Positions 22,063 to 31,382 of a stretch of DNA of 36,761 nt are shown piece by piece (position 1 is the first letter of the stretch; each line of letters begins with the position of its first letter). Where the stretch lies: positions 1-36,761 of IMG/VR virus record IMGVR_UViG_3300043353_000067; one strand, 5' to 3'. The position numbers and the translations under genes are program-made. The notes beneath the pieces were generated by a model. The model worked only from the letters and a program-made list of their open reading frames with translations. It was not told the DNA's origin and ran no database searches. Origin of the DNA: a virus.

Positions 22063-23780
22063 AGATCTCGCTGGCGGGACCATCGTACACGTTGCAAAGC
22101 GTGGTTGCCGCGGCGCAGCAGTGCCTGAACTGGTATCCCGAGACGCTGGCGGTTCCGGACGAGCCGCGGAAAACGGTTCTCTTTCCGCGGCCGGGATTGA
22201 AGTTCTTTGCGCAGTTGACGCCTACCAAGATTCGCGCACTGTGGGCCGGCGGCGGCCGCCTCTTCGCGGTCCACAACGACAAACTGTCGGAGATCCATTC
22301 CAATGCCAGCATAACCAGTACCGCGAAGGTCATGTTCCAGGGATCGGGCAATCCCGATCCGGCGCAGATCTTCTCTAACGGCCACCAGTTGATGATCATC
22401 ACGGGAGGCCTGGTCTACATCGACAATGGCGCCGGCCCGGACCCGGTGCGCTTTTCTACGGGCGGCACGGCATCCGCGGACGGAACTACGTTCAACGTGC
22501 ACCGGCTCACCGGGCCGCCGTTCGATGCGCCCACGATGAACGGCCGGGTGCTGCGATTCCAAGGAACCGTCTTTACCGGGGTAACCGTCACCGGCCCGGA
22601 CGACATGACGGTGACGCCGATACCCGCGGCCACCGCAGAGGACACCTGGACAATCGATTCCGGGGCCAATGTGGACGCAGTGACCGGCGGCTTTCTCGAT
22701 GGCTACTTCATCATCAATCGCGTGCCGCGGCCCGATCTTCCGCAGGACCAAGATCCGGGCCGGCAGTACAACATATCGGGCCTCTACGACGGCACGTTCT
22801 GGGACGAACTCGATTTCGGCGTGAAAGAGGGTAACTCGGATTACATCAACTCGATCCTCTGCGACCATGAGGAACTGATTTTATTTGGCAGGGAGACGAC
22901 GGAGGTCCACCAGAACGTGGGCATCACGCTGGACAGCGCCGGCGTGGCGTCCTTCCCGTTCCAGCGCATGCCGGGCGCGTTCATGCGCGAAGGTTCTGTA
23001 TCCGTCTTCGCGCCGTGCTCGGTGGGCCCGTACCTCTGCTGGCTCGGCGGATCGCCCAACGGGCAGACCGTGGCGTATAGAGCTTTGGCGTTCCAACCCG
23101 AGCGTATCAGCACGCACGCGCAAGAGGAAAGCTGGAACAGTGCCAATTTCAAGGTGTCCGATGCGGTGTCCTACTGCTACCTCGATGCCGGCCATCTGTT
23201 CTGGGTCTTGAATTTTTGGCAGCAGCAGCAGACCTGGGTGTACGACATGACGGAGGGCGCCTGGCACGAGAGGAACGGCTACAACCCAGCGGTGACTGCC
23301 TGGCTGGCGAAGGCGAGCTTCACGCGCTATCAGCCGTGGTATCACGCCTTCATTCCTGAATGGGGCCAAGGCGGCAAGCATATCGTGGGCGATCCGGCCA
23401 CCGGAAAACTCTACGAGCAGAGCCTGAACTATTACGACGACGACGGCGTGGCAATCCAGTACCTGCGCGCCTTCCCGCATTTACTAAACGAGGACCGCTA
23501 CCACTTCCACCATCGGTTCGAGGCGTACATGGAAACCGGCACGGTGGCGGCCGGCAACCCGGAAATGACCGTGGGCCTCGATTGGAGCAATGACCGCGGA
23601 CACACGTTCCTGCCACTACCGCAGTTCCAGGGTAGCGGCGTCAATGGCGACTTCTCCAAACGCATCGTCTGGCGGCGCCTCGGGCGCAGCCGTGATCGCG
23701 TCTACCGCATCGGCGTGCTCGGCAAGGCAAAGGTGGCATTGACCGATGCGTTCCTCGAGGCCACGCCGGGATCTGCGTGA
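22059..23780 (+). CDS. gp10-like packaged-DNA stabilisation protein (tail hub)
   Basis: 573 residues (P22 gp10 has 472). The N-terminus (LQSVVAAAQQCLNWYPE) and KTVLFPRPGLKFFAQL are strong signatures of this family. The body is a beta-propeller-like series of strands, e.g. IRALWAGGGRLFAVHNDKL and QTWVYDMTEGAWHERNGY. In P22 it sits below gp4 and closes the portal channel with the needle. The gene starts in an ATGA overlap with the adaptor gene. Confidence 0.9.
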   Translation: MKISLAGPSYTLQSVVAAAQQCLNWYPETLAVPDEPRKTVLFPRPGLKFFAQLTPTKIRALWAGGGRLFAVHNDKLSEIHSNASITSTAKVMFQGSGNPDPAQIFSNGHQLMIITGGLVYIDNGAGPDPVRFSTGGTASADGTTFNVHRLTGPPFDAPTMNGRVLRFQGTVFTGVTVTGPDDMTVTPIPAATAEDTWTIDSGANVDAVTGGFLDGYFIINRVPRPDLPQDQDPGRQYNISGLYDGTFWDELDFGVKEGNSDYINSILCDHEELILFGRETTEVHQNVGITLDSAGVASFPFQRMPGAFMREGSVSVFAPCSVGPYLCWLGGSPNGQTVAYRALAFQPERISTHAQEESWNSANFKVSDAVSYCYLDAGHLFWVLNFWQQQQTWVYDMTEGAWHERNGYNPAVTAWLAKASFTRYQPWYHAFIPEWGQGGKHIVGDPATGKLYEQSLNYYDDDGVAIQYLRAFPHLLNEDRYHFHHRFEAYMETGTVAAGNPEMTVGLDWSNDRGHTFLPLPQFQGSGVNGDFSKRIVWRRLGRSRDRVYRIGVLGKAKVALTDAFLEATPGSA

Positions 23781-25120
23781 TGGCGAACCTGACGATTCCC
23801 CCATACCGTGCTGCGCTGCTCACCAATGCCGATGGATCGCCAGTGACGCGCATGGGCGCGAACGGCGAGGGCGTCGTCATGACCGAGCGGCAATGGTACA
23901 TGTTTTGGCAGTCCGCGGCGCAGCAGATCAACGACGGCGCTACCTTGCTCGGTCAACTCGCCGGCCTGGTCGATTACGGGAATCATGCCGACCGGCCGGA
24001 TCCGCAGTTCGCGACAGACGGAGCGCTCTATGTCGAACAGGACCGCGGAAGCGTCCTCTACCAGAACCAGGGGGGTGTCTGGCAGTACATCGCGGGCATC
24101 ATGTACGGCACGCTAGTGCCCGACCAGAGGCCCGCGGACCTGGGACCGGCCGCCGATGCCGGTTTCCAGTTCCGCACCAACGTGGACCCGGCGCAGGCGT
24201 TCGCCTGGTCTGGAACGGCCTGGATCGAGACGACACCGATACGCTATGGCACGCATGCGGCGCGGCTGGCGGCGCCGATCGCGGGCCTCGTCTCCGGCAT
24301 GCTCTGGATGGAGACTGACCGCGGGAGCGTCATCTATCAGAATCAGGGCGGGACGTGGCTGTTCCTTAGCGGCACGATGTGGGGCACTCTTGTGCCCGAT
24401 CAACGTCCTACTGACCTCGGCGTCCACGATGCGGGCTTCGGCTTCCGGACCACGCCGCCGCCGCCGCGCGAATTTATCTGGAATCAGACCGCATGGGTTG
24501 AGGTAACGAATATCAGCGGCGCCACGGGCCTTACCACGGTGGGCGCCATTCCCAAGGTGACCGCTCCGGGCTCGCTCGCTGAAAGCGCCATGCTGGACAA
24601 TGGCACCATCGTAACCGCTACCAACCGCGACATGAAGGTCATAGGGGCCATTCCGGTTTATGTCGCTTCCAACGCCGGCGGCAACCAACCAGGACGGTTT
24701 GGGAAGATCAACGATGCCACTGCTCTGTTGTCGCGCAACGTCTCCTTCGACGGAGCGAATTGGAATCTGGATAATATCGCAGCCGATGCCGACCTGTTGC
24801 TGACTTCGGGCGGGCAGTTTCTCTTTTTTTATCTGACTGCAGGCGCCAACCCGCGCCCTCCAGCGTTGACGGTAACTCTCGATACGGTTAGCGGCGCGGT
24901 GAACGTCACGACATCCTACAAGGTGGCCGGGGTCAAGGTAGTTGGCCCTCAGGGAGCGGCGCTTACCGCTACGGGAGCTTCGGTTTCAGGCATAGCTGGA
25001 GCGACCTATACCGCGACGGAGCAAACGATCCTGAATAATGCGGTGGCTTTGGCGAACCGCCTCAAAGTTACGGTCGATCAGATGCAGGCAAGGCTCCAAT
25101 CGCATGGATTAATTCTCTAA
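23780..25120 (+). CDS. Tail fibre/needle-like protein with 92-residue repeats
   Basis: 446 residues; the ATG at 23780 shares its base with the preceding TGA (TGATG). Residues about 65-153 and 156-245 are a tandem repeat with a period of 92 (RGSVLYQNQGG at 89 and RGSVIYQNQGG at 181; GTLVPDQRP at 110 and 202). Next comes a glycine/threonine-rich beta region, and the end is a helix (NNAVALANRLKVTVDQMQAR) that could trimerise. It lies just after the gp10-like gene, where P22 has its needle gene, but the sequence looks more like a fibre. The receptor is unknown. Confidence 0.72.
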   Translation: MANLTIPPYRAALLTNADGSPVTRMGANGEGVVMTERQWYMFWQSAAQQINDGATLLGQLAGLVDYGNHADRPDPQFATDGALYVEQDRGSVLYQNQGGVWQYIAGIMYGTLVPDQRPADLGPAADAGFQFRTNVDPAQAFAWSGTAWIETTPIRYGTHAARLAAPIAGLVSGMLWMETDRGSVIYQNQGGTWLFLSGTMWGTLVPDQRPTDLGVHDAGFGFRTTPPPPREFIWNQTAWVEVTNISGATGLTTVGAIPKVTAPGSLAESAMLDNGTIVTATNRDMKVIGAIPVYVASNAGGNQPGRFGKINDATALLSRNVSFDGANWNLDNIAADADLLLTSGGQFLFFYLTAGANPRPPALTVTLDTVSGAVNVTTSYKVAGVKVVGPQGAALTATGASVSGIAGATYTATEQTILNNAVALANRLKVTVDQMQARLQSHGLIL

Positions 25121-25125
25121 CTGCC

Positions 25126-25671
25126 ATGATCCACATCGAGCGTTCCGCAGACTACGCACTGATCCGCGGGATCATGGCCCACCCCGGCGTCTACAGCCAC
25201 CTGACCGACGACTTCTCGCCGGCGATCGCGGACTTTGTGCCGCTCCAAAGCGACGGCCTCTGGTATCTCGTCGTCTGGGACGGCAACGAGCTGCTCGGAC
25301 TTTGGATGCTGGTCCCTCAGAACGCCGTGTGCTGGGAGATTCACACAGTGCTACTGCCCAACGCATGGGGCGACCGAGCGCACCGGGCCGCGCAAGCGGT
25401 CCTGGAATGGATCTGGACGCACACGCCGTGCCGGCGCATCGTCACCAACGTGCCGGCGGAAAACCGGCTCGCCTACCACTTCGCACTGTCCGCGGGCCTC
25501 GAGCAGTATGGCGTTAACGACAGGTCATTTTTGAAGCACGGGCGCCTGCAGAACCAGATCTGCCTCGGCATCAGCCGGCCGCTTTCGTTGCCGTTGTTCA
25601 AGGACACAGAAACACCGATTCCCGGCGATTCCGGCCTCGTGGCGCAATCGACGGGTCCGAAGGAGGGGTAA
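25126..25671 (+). CDS. GNAT-fold acetyltransferase-like protein in the tail region
   Basis: 181 residues. The order of strands and helices (LWYLVVWDGNELLGLWMLVP, then VCWEIHTVLLPNAWGDRAHR, then RRIVTNVPAENRLAYHFALS and AGLEQYGVNDRSFLKHG) is that of the GCN5-related fold; the acetyl-CoA loop appears as PNAWGDRAHRAAQ, a variant of the usual Q/RxxGxG/A. P22-like phages carry a similar protein near this point (DUF2824-type, linked in annotations to gp14 assembly protein), so a virion-assembly role without catalysis is possible. Five bases separate it from the fibre gene. Confidence 0.78.
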   Translation: MIHIERSADYALIRGIMAHPGVYSHLTDDFSPAIADFVPLQSDGLWYLVVWDGNELLGLWMLVPQNAVCWEIHTVLLPNAWGDRAHRAAQAVLEWIWTHTPCRRIVTNVPAENRLAYHFALSAGLEQYGVNDRSFLKHGRLQNQICLGISRPLSLPLFKDTETPIPGDSGLVAQSTGPKEG

Positions 25672-25676
25672 ACATC

Positions 25677-26756
25677 GTGCCGGCAATCGCCATACCCGCA
25701 GCCATCTCAGCAGGAAGTTCGATACTCGGGGGAGTCCTCGGTTCCCGAGCCAGCAAGAAAGCCGCGCAGACGCAGTCCGACCAGGCGAACCGATCCGCCA
25801 CCGAGCTCAAGGACGTACTGAACCAGTACAACCCGGCGATCGGCGCCGCGGCCGATACCGCGGCCGGCAATGTCAACACGGCGACCGCTGCCGGCCAGGC
25901 CGATATCCGCGGCGCAGTGGGCGCCGGCCAGGGCCGAATCGATACGGCCACCGGGAAGGCCATCGGCTACCTCCAGCCGTACATGGACGCCGGCGGCGAA
26001 TCGCTGACGACGCTGCGCGGTCTGATGGGGCCGGGCGGCGACTTGAATAAGCAGTTCACGACTGCGGACATGCAGGCTTACGATCCGGGCTACAGCTTCC
26101 GCATGGAGCAGGCCGCCAAGGCGTTGCAGGGATCCGCGGCCGCGCGTGGCGGCGCCCTCGGGGGCGGGGTGTCGCGGGCGTTAGTCGGACTATCGCAGAA
26201 TCTGGCGTCCAGCGAATTCGGCGCCGCGGAGCAGCGGTTCCGGGCGCAGCAGGGCGACCGCTTCAACCGGCTGAATACGTTGGTGAACCTCGGCGCGACG
26301 ACGGCAGACCGGGCGGCCGGCTACGGCACTGCGGGCGCCAGCGAAGCGGCACGGCTCGGGTTGACCGGCGCCACCTCGGCCGCGGACCTCGGGCTGCGCG
26401 GTGCATCGACGGCCGGCGGATTCACGACGGATGCGGCGAACCGGATGACCGACAACGCGCTGCGGACCTACGGAAACATCGAAGACCTGATGACGGGCGG
26501 CGCCGCGGCGAAGGCCGCGGGCACCGTGGGTTCCGCGAATGCGTGGACCGGCGCTCTCGGGGGAGTTGCGAATGCGGCCGGCCAGGTGGGGAACTACTAC
26601 CAGAACAAGCAGACGCTGGCGACCCTGATGCAGAACCCGGCGGCGCAGGGCTGGAACTACGGCGCCGGCAATCAGTACGGATCGACTCCCTACGGCGGCG
26701 GCGCATACGATCCGGTCACTGGCGCCTATACCGTTCGGCGCCGGGCAGGGGCATAA
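25677..26756 (+). CDS. Ejection/DNA-transfer protein 1
   Basis: 359 residues, GTG start with AGGAGGGG eight bases before. The N-terminus PAIAIPAAISAGSSILGGVL is hydrophobic and glycine rich, followed by alanine/glycine-rich helices. YDPGYSFRMEQAAKALQGSA and GVSRALVGLSQNLASSEFGA are signatures I recall from podoviral ejection proteins. The C-terminus is glycine/tyrosine rich (QYGSTPYGGGAYDPVTGAYT). It probably leaves the capsid with the DNA and helps form a channel, as P22 gp7 does. Confidence 0.8.
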   Translation: MPAIAIPAAISAGSSILGGVLGSRASKKAAQTQSDQANRSATELKDVLNQYNPAIGAAADTAAGNVNTATAAGQADIRGAVGAGQGRIDTATGKAIGYLQPYMDAGGESLTTLRGLMGPGGDLNKQFTTADMQAYDPGYSFRMEQAAKALQGSAAARGGALGGGVSRALVGLSQNLASSEFGAAEQRFRAQQGDRFNRLNTLVNLGATTADRAAGYGTAGASEAARLGLTGATSAADLGLRGASTAGGFTTDAANRMTDNALRTYGNIEDLMTGGAAAKAAGTVGSANAWTGALGGVANAAGQVGNYYQNKQTLATLMQNPAAQGWNYGAGNQYGSTPYGGGAYDPVTGAYTVRRRAGA

Positions 26757-26757
26757 C

Positions 26758-28281
26758 ATGGCAATCGATCCCTCCATTTCCCTCGGCGTCCGGCCGCCGG
26801 TGATCCAACCGCTGCAAATCCTGAACCCGCTCGAGCAGTTCGCCAAGGTCCAGACGCTGCGCAACCTGATGCAGGAGCAGCAGGCCGGGCAACTCGGGCT
26901 GCAGGCGCAGCAACTGAAAGTGCAGCAGGGTCAACAGGCCGTAAAAGACGCAGACCTTTTGCGGCAATCCTATGCGGATGCGGGCGGCGACCTGGAGAAA
27001 ACCGGGACGCTCTTTAGGGATCGGGGCGGCAGCCCGCAAGCCTTGTTCGATCTGCAAAAACATCAACTGGACGTTAAGAAAACGCTGGCCGAAATTAGCG
27101 ACAAAGATCTTGCCGTCCACAAATACCGCGATGAGAAAATGAGCGGGCTAGTCTCGGGCGCTCTCCAGATGCCAGACGATCAATACGCCGCGCAATGGCC
27201 GAACCTGCGCGCGTCGGCCGTGGCGATCAACCCTGAACTAGATAAGCAACTGCCAGCAACTCCGTTGCCTAAGACAGATCTTCAAACGATAGGGTTAGGG
27301 TTCAACACAAGTACGGGTTTGATCGCGCTGGAAACCGCAAAGCGAGCGGCCGAGAAGGAAAGGCGCGATGCCGCTGAAGCCGCGGCCAAGTTGCCGGGTG
27401 TGCAGGCCGAGGCACAACTGAAACAACGGGCCGCCGTCGCGCCGGTGCTGATGCAGGCATTCAAACAAGGCCCTGAAGCATTCGCCGCCACAATTGCGAA
27501 GCAACCCCAGCATATTCAGGATGCTTTCGCGGGCGTGCAATCACTGGATGATATTAACCGGCGGGCACTGACGCCGGAACAAGCTACCACCGCGGCCCAG
27601 GCCGCGGCCACCGCCGCTGAAACGGCGAAGCAGCACGCCCAGCAAAATCAATTCGAGGCGGCCCGCCTGGGAATCGAAAGGACGAAGAGCGCCCGCGAGC
27701 AGAATATTTACGAGCAGACCTACGGCGCTGGGGCGAACCCGGCTCTCGTGGGCGTCGATCCCAAACTGCGCACGCAGGTAACGAAAGAGGCGCAAAAGAT
27801 CGGCGACGAATATCTGAAGGCGCAGGAAGCCGCGGACCAGATGCAGTCCCTCATCCAGTTGACCAGGACGGGCAACAAGGCCGCGGGCTCAAACCTGCCG
27901 TTGATCGGCGTGGAGACGCTGAACGCAATCAACGGGATTAAACGCATCAACAAAGACGAGATCAAGCAGTACGGCGGCGCCGGAAGCCTCTACGACAAGA
28001 TCGTCGGGAAACTCGAAGGCGCCGCGGTCGGGCAACCCATTCCCGCGGATGTCCTCAAAGACATCGAGACGATGCACAACACTTTACGGCAAGGCGCCGA
28101 GTCTTCATACAAGACCAGGCTCCAAGGCATCAACGATAATTACAAATCGAATTTCCAGCCGGTCAAGACGGCCGGCGGCCCGAAGACCGACACGAAAGCA
28201 TCCGGCCAATATAAGGCGGGCGATACGCGCGTGATCAACGGGAAGACATACACCAGGGACGCCAACGGGAATTGGAAATGA
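26758..28281 (+). CDS. Ejection protein 2, long helical
   Basis: 507 residues. It is almost wholly helical and glutamine/alanine rich, with likely coiled coils at about 30-65 (LRNLMQEQQAGQLGLQAQQL) and 190-320 (KRAAEKERRDAAEAAAK). A more conserved-looking C-terminal part contains NIYEQTYGAGANPALVGVDP and ends KAGDTRVINGKTYTRDANGN. By order it corresponds to the second P22 ejection protein (gp20), although sequence similarity to it is not obvious to me. The ATG begins one base after the previous stop, and its own stop overlaps the next gene (ATGA). Confidence 0.75.
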   Translation: MAIDPSISLGVRPPVIQPLQILNPLEQFAKVQTLRNLMQEQQAGQLGLQAQQLKVQQGQQAVKDADLLRQSYADAGGDLEKTGTLFRDRGGSPQALFDLQKHQLDVKKTLAEISDKDLAVHKYRDEKMSGLVSGALQMPDDQYAAQWPNLRASAVAINPELDKQLPATPLPKTDLQTIGLGFNTSTGLIALETAKRAAEKERRDAAEAAAKLPGVQAEAQLKQRAAVAPVLMQAFKQGPEAFAATIAKQPQHIQDAFAGVQSLDDINRRALTPEQATTAAQAAATAAETAKQHAQQNQFEAARLGIERTKSAREQNIYEQTYGAGANPALVGVDPKLRTQVTKEAQKIGDEYLKAQEAADQMQSLIQLTRTGNKAAGSNLPLIGVETLNAINGIKRINKDEIKQYGGAGSLYDKIVGKLEGAAVGQPIPADVLKDIETMHNTLRQGAESSYKTRLQGINDNYKSNFQPVKTAGGPKTDTKASGQYKAGDTRVINGKTYTRDANGNWK

Positions 28282-31274
28282 GTCCTCAACTGACCGATGC
28301 CGATATCGCCAGGCATGACGCCTCGGCTGGCAAAGTCCTGACTGATGCGGACATTGCCGCTCGAGACAGTAATCCGCAAGGGTATCTGTCTCAGGTGGGC
28401 ACGGGGCTATGGAACACCGTCAAGGGCTTGGCGCAGGTAGGCGTCGAAACCGGCGGCGTAGTCTTCGATCCGCTCAATACCGTGGAACATCTGAAGAATT
28501 TGAAACGGATGGTGCTAGATCCACAGGTGGATCAGGCCATCAAAGCCGCCGGCGAGTGGAAGAAGGGCAACCGATCAGAGGCGACAGGCCATGCGTTGGC
28601 GGCAGTGCTTCCCGGCGTGGGGCCGGCGGCGGCAAATATTGGGGAAAAACTCGGAAATCAGGATTACACCGGCGCCGCAGCGGATGCGACGGTATTGGGC
28701 GCCACCATGGTTGCTCCAAAGGTGGCCGGCCGGATAGTGGACGCAGGCGGCGCGCTGGCCGAAGGCGCACTCAAAACGGCCAAATCGGCGACTGGTGCAG
28801 CGGTCGATGTCGTGGGCGGCATAGATCCCGCATTCCGCGAAGCGGCCGGTATCATCTCGCCGCGCGTGAAACATGTGCTCGACGTGGCCGCGCGGGTCAA
28901 GAAGGCTCGGGATGCGTATGCGGCCGCAAAAGCTGAAGCAGCGCCCGCAGCCGCAGCGGCCGCAGAAACTCCCGGCATGATCCTCGCCCGCGAATCCGGC
29001 ACAGATTGGGCAACACTCTCAGCTGCGGACCAGGCGATGCTGGAAACGGTCGCCAGAGCGAACGCGAACGCGGCCGCCCAACCGGCCGCCCGGCCGCCGA
29101 TGGGGCCACCGCAAGCACCTCCGGAGCCGCCAGGACCCGCTCCGCGTTCGCCCCTTTTCCCCGATCTTCCACCCCGCCCACGTTCCCCGCTTTTCCCGAT
29201 CCCTGACGTTCCGCCCGAATCCGGCCCGCCGGCGGCGCCCGCGCCAGAACCCGCACCGGTAGTGCCGCCCACGGGCGGCAAGCCCGCAGCCGCGGACCTC
29301 GCCGGGCAGCTCGAGGCCTCGATGCGCACCGAGACGTTGACGGACTATGTAATCCGCAACAAGATCCCGGCCGCCATGCTCGATGAATTCGGCCAAAAGG
29401 AATGGCAGATGGTCGCGGACCAGGCTGGCGTGAAGCCGCCCACTCCGGAAAACGTCCAGGCGATCCGCGGCAATCTGGCGCAGTTTGAGAGTGCAACGGA
29501 GATCACTGCGAAGACGCCTGCAGAGGCGGCCGCCGAATTCCAGCAGAAGCGCGCCACCCGCACAAGGCAGAAGGCGCCGCCCGCTGTTGACGTCGAGGGC
29601 CAGCTTGCCGATTCCCTCGCCGCGGTAGAGGCCGGCGAGCGTCCCGTCGCACCGGCACCCGCTGAGCAACCGCGGGCCGCTACGGCATCCGAAAAGCGCG
29701 TCGAAGCGTACGCGCAGCACTTTGCCGCTGATCCCGGCACCGCCATTGCGGATATCGAACCGTTAACGAAGCTGCCCGACTTCCCGAAGCTGGGCCGCGC
29801 ACTCGAGATCGAGGGTTCGCTGGCGCCAGGCGAGGCCGAGCGGATCGCCGCGCGCGTCAAGGAGCTGCGTGGCGGCGATAGTACTGCGCCGGCAGCGGCC
29901 GCGGCGCCCACCGCTATAATAGAGCCTGATGTTCAAAGTACACCTACCATCGGACAACCTACCGGAGAACAGTCCGGAAGCTCGGGGCAAGCGGTTCGTG
30001 GATCGCGTGAACCAACGAATCCAGTTGCTCGAGGATCGGCGGCGACAGTCAGAGTCCCAGGACAAAGAACCGGCTACGAAGGACAATACTCCGTCCGCGA
30101 GCTAGACGACGTCCACGCCTCGCACAACCCGCACACCTTCGAGAAAAACCCGAATTATCAACTCCGCAACGATCGCGATTACTCCAATCCTGTCAACAAA
30201 GAACGGATCGTAGTCAATAGCAAAGGCGACACGTTCGATCCTGCGTATCTCATGGATTCGCCGGATGCGACGAACGGCGCGCCCGTGATCGATGCCGATG
30301 GCAACGTGATCGGCGGCAACAGCCGCGCGATGATCCTCAACCGCGTGTACAAATACAATCGGTCCGGTGCGGATGCCTACAAGGCAGAGCTGGCGCGCAA
30401 AGCTCCCCAGTTGGGTATCGATCCGGAGCAGATCGCCGGCATGAAGCGGCCCGTATTGGTTCGCGAGCTGACCGACTCCAAACTGAACAAGCAGCGCGCC
30501 ATCACCGATCTGAATAAGACGGGCACCGCTGCTCTTACCGCCGAGGAGCAGGCAACCGCAGACGCGCGCATGATGACGCCGGCTGCCGCGGACTATCTCT
30601 CGAGCGTGATCGATGCCGAGGGCGCGAATGTAACCCTGAGTGACGTGTTGAGCAGCAACCGCGGCCCGGCGATCGTCAACCGCTTGATCGACGACGGCGT
30701 GTTCACGATGCAGGAGCGGCCGAAGCTGATCAATGAAAAGACCAAAGCAGTAACGCCCGCGGGCAAGGAACGCATCTCCAAGGTGCTATTAGGCCAGGCG
30801 TTCGAGGAATCCGATCAGATGGGCCGCACGCCCGCGGAGATCAAGAACAAGCTCGAGCGGGCCGTCTCGCCGATCATGCAATCGAGTCAGAAACGCGGGT
30901 TCGATATCCGGCCCACCGTGCGCGAGGCACTGGACGTCCTCGAGCATGCAAGGATGCACGACGTTACGCAGATGCGCGACTTGATATCGCAGGAGGGTAT
31001 GTTTGCTGATTTGCCCAAGTTCTCCGAGCAAGCCGTGGACCTGGCACAATTCATTTCAGACTCCAATCCCACCAAGATCGGGCAAGCCTTCCGGCGATAC
31101 GTCGCCAACGCCGATCCTACGTTTTTCGGCGAATCGACGCCGGCCGAGGCCTTCGCGGACGCATTCGGCACCCAGTCGCCGCCGGCCACACTGCGCGACC
31201 TAATGCAGCCGAAGGCGGCCGAAACGCCCGCGGCCGCGGCGCCACGCAAGCGGCGATCGAAGCCAGTCCGCTAA
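28278..31274 (+). CDS. Large ejection protein with DdrB-like ParB domain (polyvalent)
   Basis: 998 residues from the ATG in the ATGA overlap. The N-terminus repeats LTDADIA twice, then helices and a hydrophobic alanine/glycine zone (about 110-200), a proline-rich linker (about 270-335), further helices, and from about 630 a domain with YSNPVNKERIVVNSKGDTFD and PVIDADGNVIGGNSRAMILN. This is the ddrB-ParB pattern, with GGNSR in the position of the ParB GxxR loop. Related domains occur in phage P1 DdrB and other polyvalent proteins delivered into the host with DNA. It is the last gene before the late terminator, in the place of P22 gp16. Its enzymatic activity is unproven. Confidence 0.78.
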   Translation: MSPQLTDADIARHDASAGKVLTDADIAARDSNPQGYLSQVGTGLWNTVKGLAQVGVETGGVVFDPLNTVEHLKNLKRMVLDPQVDQAIKAAGEWKKGNRSEATGHALAAVLPGVGPAAANIGEKLGNQDYTGAAADATVLGATMVAPKVAGRIVDAGGALAEGALKTAKSATGAAVDVVGGIDPAFREAAGIISPRVKHVLDVAARVKKARDAYAAAKAEAAPAAAAAAETPGMILARESGTDWATLSAADQAMLETVARANANAAAQPAARPPMGPPQAPPEPPGPAPRSPLFPDLPPRPRSPLFPIPDVPPESGPPAAPAPEPAPVVPPTGGKPAAADLAGQLEASMRTETLTDYVIRNKIPAAMLDEFGQKEWQMVADQAGVKPPTPENVQAIRGNLAQFESATEITAKTPAEAAAEFQQKRATRTRQKAPPAVDVEGQLADSLAAVEAGERPVAPAPAEQPRAATASEKRVEAYAQHFAADPGTAIADIEPLTKLPDFPKLGRALEIEGSLAPGEAERIAARVKELRGGDSTAPAAAAAPTAIIEPDVQSTPTIGQPTGEQSGSSGQAVRGSREPTNPVARGSAATVRVPGQRTGYEGQYSVRELDDVHASHNPHTFEKNPNYQLRNDRDYSNPVNKERIVVNSKGDTFDPAYLMDSPDATNGAPVIDADGNVIGGNSRAMILNRVYKYNRSGADAYKAELARKAPQLGIDPEQIAGMKRPVLVRELTDSKLNKQRAITDLNKTGTAALTAEEQATADARMMTPAAADYLSSVIDAEGANVTLSDVLSSNRGPAIVNRLIDDGVFTMQERPKLINEKTKAVTPAGKERISKVLLGQAFEESDQMGRTPAEIKNKLERAVSPIMQSSQKRGFDIRPTVREALDVLEHARMHDVTQMRDLISQEGMFADLPKFSEQAVDLAQFISDSNPTKIGQAFRRYVANADPTFFGESTPAEAFADAFGTQSPPATLRDLMQPKAAETPAAAAPRKRRSKPVR
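29929..30105 (+). CDS. Possible nested gene inside the large ejection gene
   Basis: 58 codons in the +1 frame relative to the host gene: MFKVHLPSDNLPENSPEARG, then a charged helix-like KRFVDRVNQRIQLLEDRRRQ and a hydrophilic tail. In this stretch the third codon positions of the main frame are unusually AT-rich and those of the nested frame GC-rich, the reverse of expectation for a shadow frame. TATAAT lies at 29915-29920, nine bases before the ATG, without a -35; no Shine-Dalgarno is clear. The main frame here is low-complexity linker, so overprinting would cost little. Confidence 0.25.
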   Translation: MFKVHLPSDNLPENSPEARGKRFVDRVNQRIQLLEDRRRQSESQDKEPATKDNTPSAS

Positions 31275-31296
31275 CCTCAAACACTTTTTCTCCACT

Positions 31297-31325
31297 CGGG
31301 GCGCCACTCAGGCGCCCCGCTTTTT
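31297..31325 (+). terminator. Late-operon intrinsic terminator
   Basis: CGGGGCGCC (31297-31305), loop ACTCA, GGCGCCCCG (31311-31319), then CTTTTT. A 9-bp GC-rich stem directly after the last virion gene makes this the clearest terminator of the window. Confidence 0.93.
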
Positions 31326-31348
31326 CTGCGTCTGCGCCGCCCTGGATC

Positions 31349-31377
31349 TTGACTTTGTGTTATCATTTTGATAACAT
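31349..31377 (+). promoter_or_regulatory. higBA promoter with palindromic operator
   Basis: TTGACT (31349-31354) and TAACAT (31372-31377) are 17 bp apart. Between and over them lies the perfect 7-3-7 dyad GTTATCA-TTT-TGATAAC (31359-31375), covering the spacer and most of the -10. A dimeric HTH antitoxin bound here would block RNA polymerase, the usual autoregulation of higBA. Confidence 0.8.
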
Positions 31378-31382
31378 GAATT

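Noticed and set aside
29915-29920. TATAAT as an internal promoter
   Set aside because: There is no -35 hexamer at 16-18 bp and no TG extension; noted only with the nested frame.
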